Origin: Kalaharituber pfeilii
Taxonomy: Eukaryota; Ascomycota; Pezizomycetes; Pezizales; Pezizaceae
Assembly (NCBI GenBank): GCA_015179045.1
Contig: WHUZ01000220.1
Coordinates: forward strand, 1 to 24,651
Direction of reading: 5' to 3'
DNA length: 24,651 nt
Below, piece by piece: positions 19,435 through 24,651 of the stretch. How positions within the stretch are numbered: position 1 is the first letter of the stretch; the number at the start of each line of letters is the position of its first letter. The position numbers and the translations under genes were made by a program. The notes beneath the pieces are model-generated. The model saw nothing but the letters and a program-made list of their open reading frames with translations, was not told the origin of the DNA and did no database searches.

Positions 19435-19938
19435 TTACTGTGGAGGCGAAGTGGGAAGGAGAGATGAAGCCACCATTTGCGGCGACGGTGATGCTGACAC
19501 TACCCTTTGTGGGGAGGTGAGGCAACCCTCTGCGTTGTCGGCACCGAACTCTCTACCCTGGACCCCCTTCCAACGGAAATTGGTGCCATCGGCATCATAC
19601 CCCCACCAACTCCAGCTCACGTATTCAGCCTTGATGGCTGTTAATTCTGAGATAGTGGCAATTTGGGCACAAAGTATCCTGCCTCCCTGTTGGACATTGT
19701 GAGGATCAGAATGGGGATACGACTGTGGTTGCATCTGCAGTGAAGTAGGTAATGACATCGGTGATAACATCCCCCCTTCCGAGCTCATGCTCGTGTCATA
19801 GTTGCTATATGAAATACGAGCAGAGCGTGGAGAGTGTGGGGAGCGGGGTGAGTTTGGCGGAGGAAGAGTGGCTTCATGACGTGGAGATTTGCGGTTGTGT
19901 TGGCCGTGAGATAATGTTCCTACTGCTAACGCAGACAT
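19435..19938 (-). CDS. Ser/Pro-rich open segment, 167 codons, possible terminal exon
   Basis: This is the longest clean frame in the spacer, starting with an ATG at 19938 and ending at 19435. The first 85 residues are rich in Ser, Pro and His (HEATLPPPNSPRSPHSPRSA), typical of disordered regions in fungal proteins. The middle (ISELTAIKAEY, then YDADGTNFRWKG) looks more structured. A GTGAGC directly after KAEY could be an intron donor, in which case only the first part is real. It is probably the C-terminal exon of the locus reaching to 21264 rather than a gene of its own. Confidence 0.3.
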   Translation of the reverse strand: MSALAVGTLSHGQHNRKSPRHEATLPPPNSPRSPHSPRSARISYSNYDTSMSSEGGMLSPMSLPTSLQMQPQSYPHSDPHNVQQGGRILCAQIATISELTAIKAEYVSWSWWGYDADGTNFRWKGVQGREFGADNAEGCLTSPQRVVSASPSPQMVASSLLPTSPPQ

Positions 19939-21264
19939 CCCGAAGTGCAGTTTGCGTGTGAGTGCTGATACTCTGCATGCTCAAGCCCTTCTCAAACGCC
20001 AACCCGTGCGCCGGCGCTCGCTTCCTCTCAATCTCCCTTTCCTCCTCTACCGCAATCTGTGCTTCCTGCGATGTGAGCACTGCATAATCCAACGGTTCAT
20101 GATGTGCAGGATTTGGATTAAAGTAGTCACGATCATCATGGTATTCATCTTCATGGCTGCTGGTAGTATGACTCTGGCTCCTTCATCTCGTGGATGTAGT
20201 AGATAGGATGCTACCCTGTGGAATCGTCTCGTCGACGCTGCCTCACCGCCACTTCCGCTCCTCTGCACAATTGAGAATTTACTGCCCTGTTGAACTGCAT
20301 CATCCTCTCCGTCGCTCGGAAAAAGATCGCCTCTCCTTCGGAAGGACTCTCTACTCGTCTCTGATGACGTTTAGCTCCTTTGCCTCTAACGAGAGAGTGA
20401 CGGATAATGCTGGTAGGCTCTCGCTAAGTTGCCTATTGCACCACTCCCGAAGCACGATCGCCATCATTGCCACCACGAGCATTTCATGGTTATCCCAACG
20501 TCTTATCAACGGCTCCCTTTCCTCCTCACCTTCTCCATCTGCATCGTTGTAGCTTGGAAACTCCCTCGGCATTCCCTGATGCTCCTGCAAGTCTGCGGCA
20601 CCAGGCCTATGCCGTAGCACGACGGGAATCTCGACAGGATCTCAATCATGCTTTTATTGGGTATAACTGTTGGATCTGGCTCTCCATCATGCGGTGTAAC
20701 TGCTGTTCTCTTTCTCCTTCCACTTATCAACCCCTATGTCCCACTTCGAATGTCCCTTGTACCACTAGATGAGGATCCAGTCCCGTTGCCAATACTGTAC
20801 TACATCTACTCGCTTCTCCTTGGTGCGTTTCTAGCAAGCAACCGATCTAGCCCCATGCCAGGAATCTGCCGCTCGGTCCACGTCCACCGTCAAAGTCGAA
20901 AGGGATCTCACTGTTCCCTTTGATGTGATGTGGTGTGGTATGTGAGAAGTTCGCGGAGCAGAGTGCTGTAACTGCGCAATGACTTCGGAGGTGATGTCTG
21001 CCACTTTGTGTCGCTGGTATGTTATGCTTCACTTCACCGGTTCCGCCTCAATCTAGCTGTATCTTTATCGAATCCCTCCAGATTTCCAAATCGCTTCCAT
21101 TGTAGGTACGGGTCAGCTTCCGTCAGACATAAAGTATGTATAAGCTTTGTGTGACGCAACCCAGTAAGTACTAGTTCCCCACCCATTGTCAGTGTCGTCC
21201 CGTAGGTATTCCTGTTTGTCTCTCCTACTTTAAGCCTCCAATATCCAACACAAGGGATTCTCAA
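19435..21264 (-). pseudogene. Unidentified, probably degenerate protein-coding locus
   Basis: Several adjacent minus-strand open segments read like parts of one protein but lie in different frames. They include GNLEGFDKDTARLRRNR (ending 21034), VVLRHRPGAADLQEHQGMPR followed by an acidic and then hydrophobic stretch (20620-20351), an acidic HEDEYHDDRDYFNPNP segment running into LTSQEAQIAVEEEREIERKR (about 20140-19874), and the Ser/Pro-rich end at 19938-19435. In-frame stops (for example TAG-ATG-TAG near 20800) and frame changes without obvious splice sites suggest decay, though a multi-intron gene cannot be excluded. No family was recognised and no function is proposed. Confidence 0.35.
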
Positions 21265-21925
21265 ACAATTGCTTTATATGCCACCAGAACAGTTCTGAAC
21301 AGCACACCCGTACATACATTCCCAGTAACACCCGCCAAAAACTGAGTCACGAAACAGGAGCCTAGTAGACCCTAGTTCCTGGTACATGCTGCCGAAATCC
21401 GGGATACTTGATTTTGTACGCTCTTAATGTACCGAATGGGAACGTAATGCTTTGGATGAAAGGTAAAGTAACTCGGCACTAGTACATACTGGTGAGCCCG
21501 AATTTGAAGTTTGTCCAACGATGCTTGAAAGAGGAGAACTAGAAGAACGTAAAGGAAAGCCAGTGTAGTATATTTAGATATGCAGAATTCAAGTGAAGGA
21601 AGGTTCTTGGAAGAGTGAAGCTGTAAGACCGGGAGTGAATCCTGCGAGGACCGAGGACGCTTCGTAGGCGGAATTCAATTTCCAACATGATAGCTCACAC
21701 TATCTCCTAATTTGTGCTCGAAGCGACCCATGGTATTGGACCAGCAACGTACGAAATGATCCGCCCGTTTTTCCTCCATTCGAGAAATATCATAATACAA
21801 GCAAATAGGAAGGCGCATGGACAGGGCTGGGATTGCAAAAAGCTAAAGCTTCTATGCACGGGAGAGTCGATGCCGAGCGGAGCAATTTATGGCGAGGGTG
21901 AAGTGGGCCCTATATGTCATACATA
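21265..21925. other. Spacer, nothing recognised
   Basis: No convincing reading frame, repeat or RNA gene. It ends where duplicon copy 3 begins (TATACTAGTACTCCC). Confidence 0.5.
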
Positions 21926-23221
21926 TATACTAGTACTCCCTTGTAGATCGTCAGTCAAAATAAGCTTCATATGGCCAACATGCATTGTATCACACATTGG
22001 ATTACAAGCCGAAAATATGCAACTAAATACTACCGACATACGACTCTGAACATGCCACCCCAGTTTGCAGAATAAACATCCCAGTTAATCATTATTTCGC
22101 GCTGAGTGTTGTGATACCCAGAAAAGCTCCATATCACTATCTTGTTCACCATATACAGTAGTAAATTCAGTTCTATGAACAGTTATTTACCGCCCAAGGC
22201 GACGGTAGTCGAGAGGGACATGTGTACATTTGTGGGGCATGAAGAGGTGGATAAGGGATTGAAGGCAGAATCATTATATTGCATGAACGCATGGGCGAGG
22301 ACGGGGAGAAGGCGTATGAGTAGAAGAGTGAGGGGATGTATGTCAGTAGGTGTTGCCAATGACTGCCAGCCCCAAGCAGGTTGCCTTTCATCCTCGCTTC
22401 CTCACACAAGCTCCACATCTCAGCTACACTCAGCCCCCTCCTTCTCTAACTCCACCTACAGCCTTTACCCTGAACATGGAACCCTTCCCTAGGTTGTTCA
22501 TGTTCAATGCTGTTACCCTGAACCTGCTAACATCTCGTATGTACAGTAATATTACCCCCCTTCGAGTCTATTGTCCTCTCCCCTTATGACAACGGGACTT
22601 CTGTTCTACATGCCCCCGCCCTCTCTCTTGTTCCTCCAATCCTCTTGAGCCCCTTTGAAGACCCGTATACCAACGCTCTATATATTTTAGCCTACATGTG
22701 CCAGACTACTCATAATCTCTTCTTCTACACACACTACATACGAATTACTGAATATTCACTCTCATGCACATATTATATATAGTCGACCTCCGCTTACTTT
22801 GCTACTGTATACCTCACCCCCTACCTATTTAGCTCCCGCACCTCTATTACGCACAAGTTTAACCGAGCCAGACTATGTGGGCATGTGGTACAAGTTCTAG
22901 CTTTAAATGAAGAAAAGGTTCACTTGAATGTGAAAAAGTCTCTATCTAAAAGCCGTATGACCCGCACTCCCCCGCAAATTCCCCCCTCACCCCCCACTTC
23001 GGCTATTTGGCAATTGAAAAAAACCAGAGCAAGTACTTTCTCCAATGAATTGTCGAGTTATTCGGGTATATATGAATGAGAAATGGAACATCTATGCAAA
23101 ATGAAAGCGTGAATACATGAATAAATAAAACAACCAAATAATCTGAAAAACAAATAAATAATAGCACTATAACAAAAGCCCGCAGAAAACCTTTCCTAAT
23201 CCATAGTGACTTTCTGACACT
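21926..23221. other. Conserved 3' flank of NLR copy 3, no gene seen
   Basis: Aligned with the flanks of copies 1 and 2. From about 22790 to 23040 it matches copy 2 better (CACTTGAATGTGAAAAAGTC). From about 23080 to 23230 it matches copy 1 better (CTTTCCTAATCCATAGTGAC). Open frames are not conserved across copies. Confidence 0.5.
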
Positions 23222-24651
23222 TTATTTTGTTACTTCAGAGCAGCCTGACATCTTTCTACCCCCTTCATACTCCAAAACAGTATCTGAATGCTCAGCGCCC
23301 AGTGTCTTTTCTCTTCCTGCTAATGCCCGCTGAAACAGCTCCATTGCCTGACTATATTCCCTTTGATCTTCATATAATATTGCCATGCTGTAGACAGTAT
23401 CAAGGGTGCTTGGATGGTTCGCACCCAGTGCCTTTTCTTTTCCTGCTAATGCTCGCTGATACAGTTCCAGTGCCTGGCTATATTTCCCTTGACTTTGATA
23501 TACTATAGCCATGTTGTAGATAGTACCAAGGGTATTTGGATGGTCAGCACCCAGTGCCTTTTCCCTTCCTGCTAATGCCCGCTGATACAGCTCCATTGCC
23601 TGACTATATTCCCTTTGATTTTCATTATAATTTGCCATGTTGTGGACAGTTCGAAGGGTGCTTGGATGGTTTGGCACCCAGTGCCTTTTCCCTTCCTGCT
23701 AATGCTCGCTGATACAGTTCCAGTGCTTGGCTATATTTCCCTTGACTTTCATATACATTTGCCATGCTGTTGACAGTATCAAGGGTGCTTGGATGGTCAG
23801 TACTAGTGATTTTTTCACCACCCTGCTAATGCTCGCTGATACAGTTCCAGTGCTTGGCTATATTTCCCTTGATTTTGATATACATTTGCCATGTTGTGGA
23901 TAGTATCAAGGGTGGTTGGATGGTCAGCACCCAGTGTCTTTTCTTTTCCCGCTAATGCTCTCTGATACATCTCCAGTGCCTGGCTATATTTCCCTTGCTT
24001 TTCATATACTACGGCCATGTCATTAACAGTATTAAGGGTTGTTGGGTGGTCAGCACCCAGTGTCTTCTCAAACCCTGCTAATGCCACTGACACCGCTCCA
24101 GTGCCTGATTATATTTCCCTTGATAAAATATACCATTGCTAGGTTGTGGACAGTACCAAGGGTCGTTAGATGGTCCGCACCCAGTGATTTTTCACAACCT
24201 GCTAATGCTCGCTGAAACAGTTCCAGTGCCTCGCTATATTTCCCTTGACGAGTATATAACCAATCCCATATCTATGACAGTTCCAAGAGTGTTTTGATGA
24301 TCAGTACCTAGCACTTTTTCTCCCCCTTCTAATACCCGCTGATACAATCCCAGTGCTTGGTTATATTTCCCTTGTCTCTGATATAGTCCTGCCATGTCAT
24401 AAATAGTATTCAGGGTTTCTAAGTGGTTTGTGCCCAGCAACTTCTCCCTTGTAGCCAATACGGCCATACATATTTCTTCTGCCTTTCTATAATGACCGTG
24501 GTTTTCGTAGACCCAGTAGAGAGTATCCAAGGCTGTCAGTGACTCCTCCTTTTCCAATGGTAGATCCTTCATTTGCCTTTCCACAGCAAAAAGATGTGTC
24601 AAATTTCGCCGCTCAAAGATCCAGTCACTAACCGTACGTTCTTCTTGCGTT
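23222..24651 (-). pseudogene. NLR TPR exon, copy 3, multiply frameshifted and partial
   Basis: Clear homologue of the TPR exon of copies 1 and 2, beginning (in gene direction) near the FAVERQMKDLPLEKEESLTA region at the window edge. At least six single- or few-base indels break the frame relative to the other copies: near 23275, 23670, 23802-23820, 24087, 24126 and 24257. Open pieces remain at 24602-24234, 24093-23815 and 23677-23222. The last ends with a frameshifted tail instead of ERCQAALK. The HeLo-like and NB-ARC exons, if present, lie to the right of the window. The array has ten units rather than eight. Confidence 0.8.
23279..24530 (-). repeat. 126-bp tandem array, about 10 TPR units (copy 3)
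   Basis: The span of about 1252 bases corresponds to ten 126-bp units, two more than in copies 1 and 2 over the same anchors (LDTLYW to HSDT). Two units carry the NQREYSQAME or DQREYSQAME variant, and one is identical over most of its length to unit 7 of copy 1. Confidence 0.85.

Larger units (their letters stand above)
21926..24651. repeat. Segmental duplication, copy 3 (truncated by window end)
   Basis: Starts with the same TATACTAGTACTCCCTTG as copy 1 and runs through the 3' flank into a third TPR array. It lacks the Harbinger-like insertion, so it preserves the empty site near 21980. Similarity to the other copies fades in the last ten or so bases (after about 24640). Confidence 0.9.

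Overview
This window is eukaryotic and almost certainly from a filamentous ascomycete. The evidence is a multidomain protein interrupted by two short introns, a HeLo-like / NB-ARC / TPR domain order typical of fungal NLR proteins, and dense remnants of Helitron, PIF/Harbinger-like and MITE elements. A repeat-rich Pezizomycete (truffle-like) genome would fit, but that is inference; nothing here fixes the species.

Layout, left to right. (i) 1-660: the 3' end of a Helitron, with the C-terminal tail of its helicase, a perfect hairpin and a CTAG terminus. (ii) 661-8050: duplicon copy 1, holding an apparently intact minus-strand NLR gene (1949-5185, about 1031 aa, three exons) with its conserved flanks. 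(iii) 8279-10237: a putative DNA element with ~100-bp inverted termini around a ~179-bp tandem array. (iv) 10238-18416: duplicon copy 2, whose NLR gene (12259-15493) is frameshifted in exon 2. Its 3' flank carries a 748-bp Harbinger-like element with a clean 3-bp target duplication, and its 5' flank a 104-bp MITE. (v) 18417-21925: single-copy spacer with an unidentified, probably decayed, minus-strand coding locus. (vi) 21926-24651: duplicon copy 3, with the TPR end of a third, multiply frameshifted NLR that runs off the window.

The three NLR loci are tandem, on the same strand and about 10-11 kb apart. The exon coding for the HeLo-like and NB-ARC parts is nearly invariant between copies 1 and 2. 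The 126-bp TPR units differ in order, number (8, 8 and 10) and at a few residues per unit. This is the pattern expected of a recognition domain diversified by repeat shuffling beside a conserved switch and death-effector module. One copy looks functional, one is split and one is a wreck, which suggests birth-and-death evolution with gene conversion among the copies.
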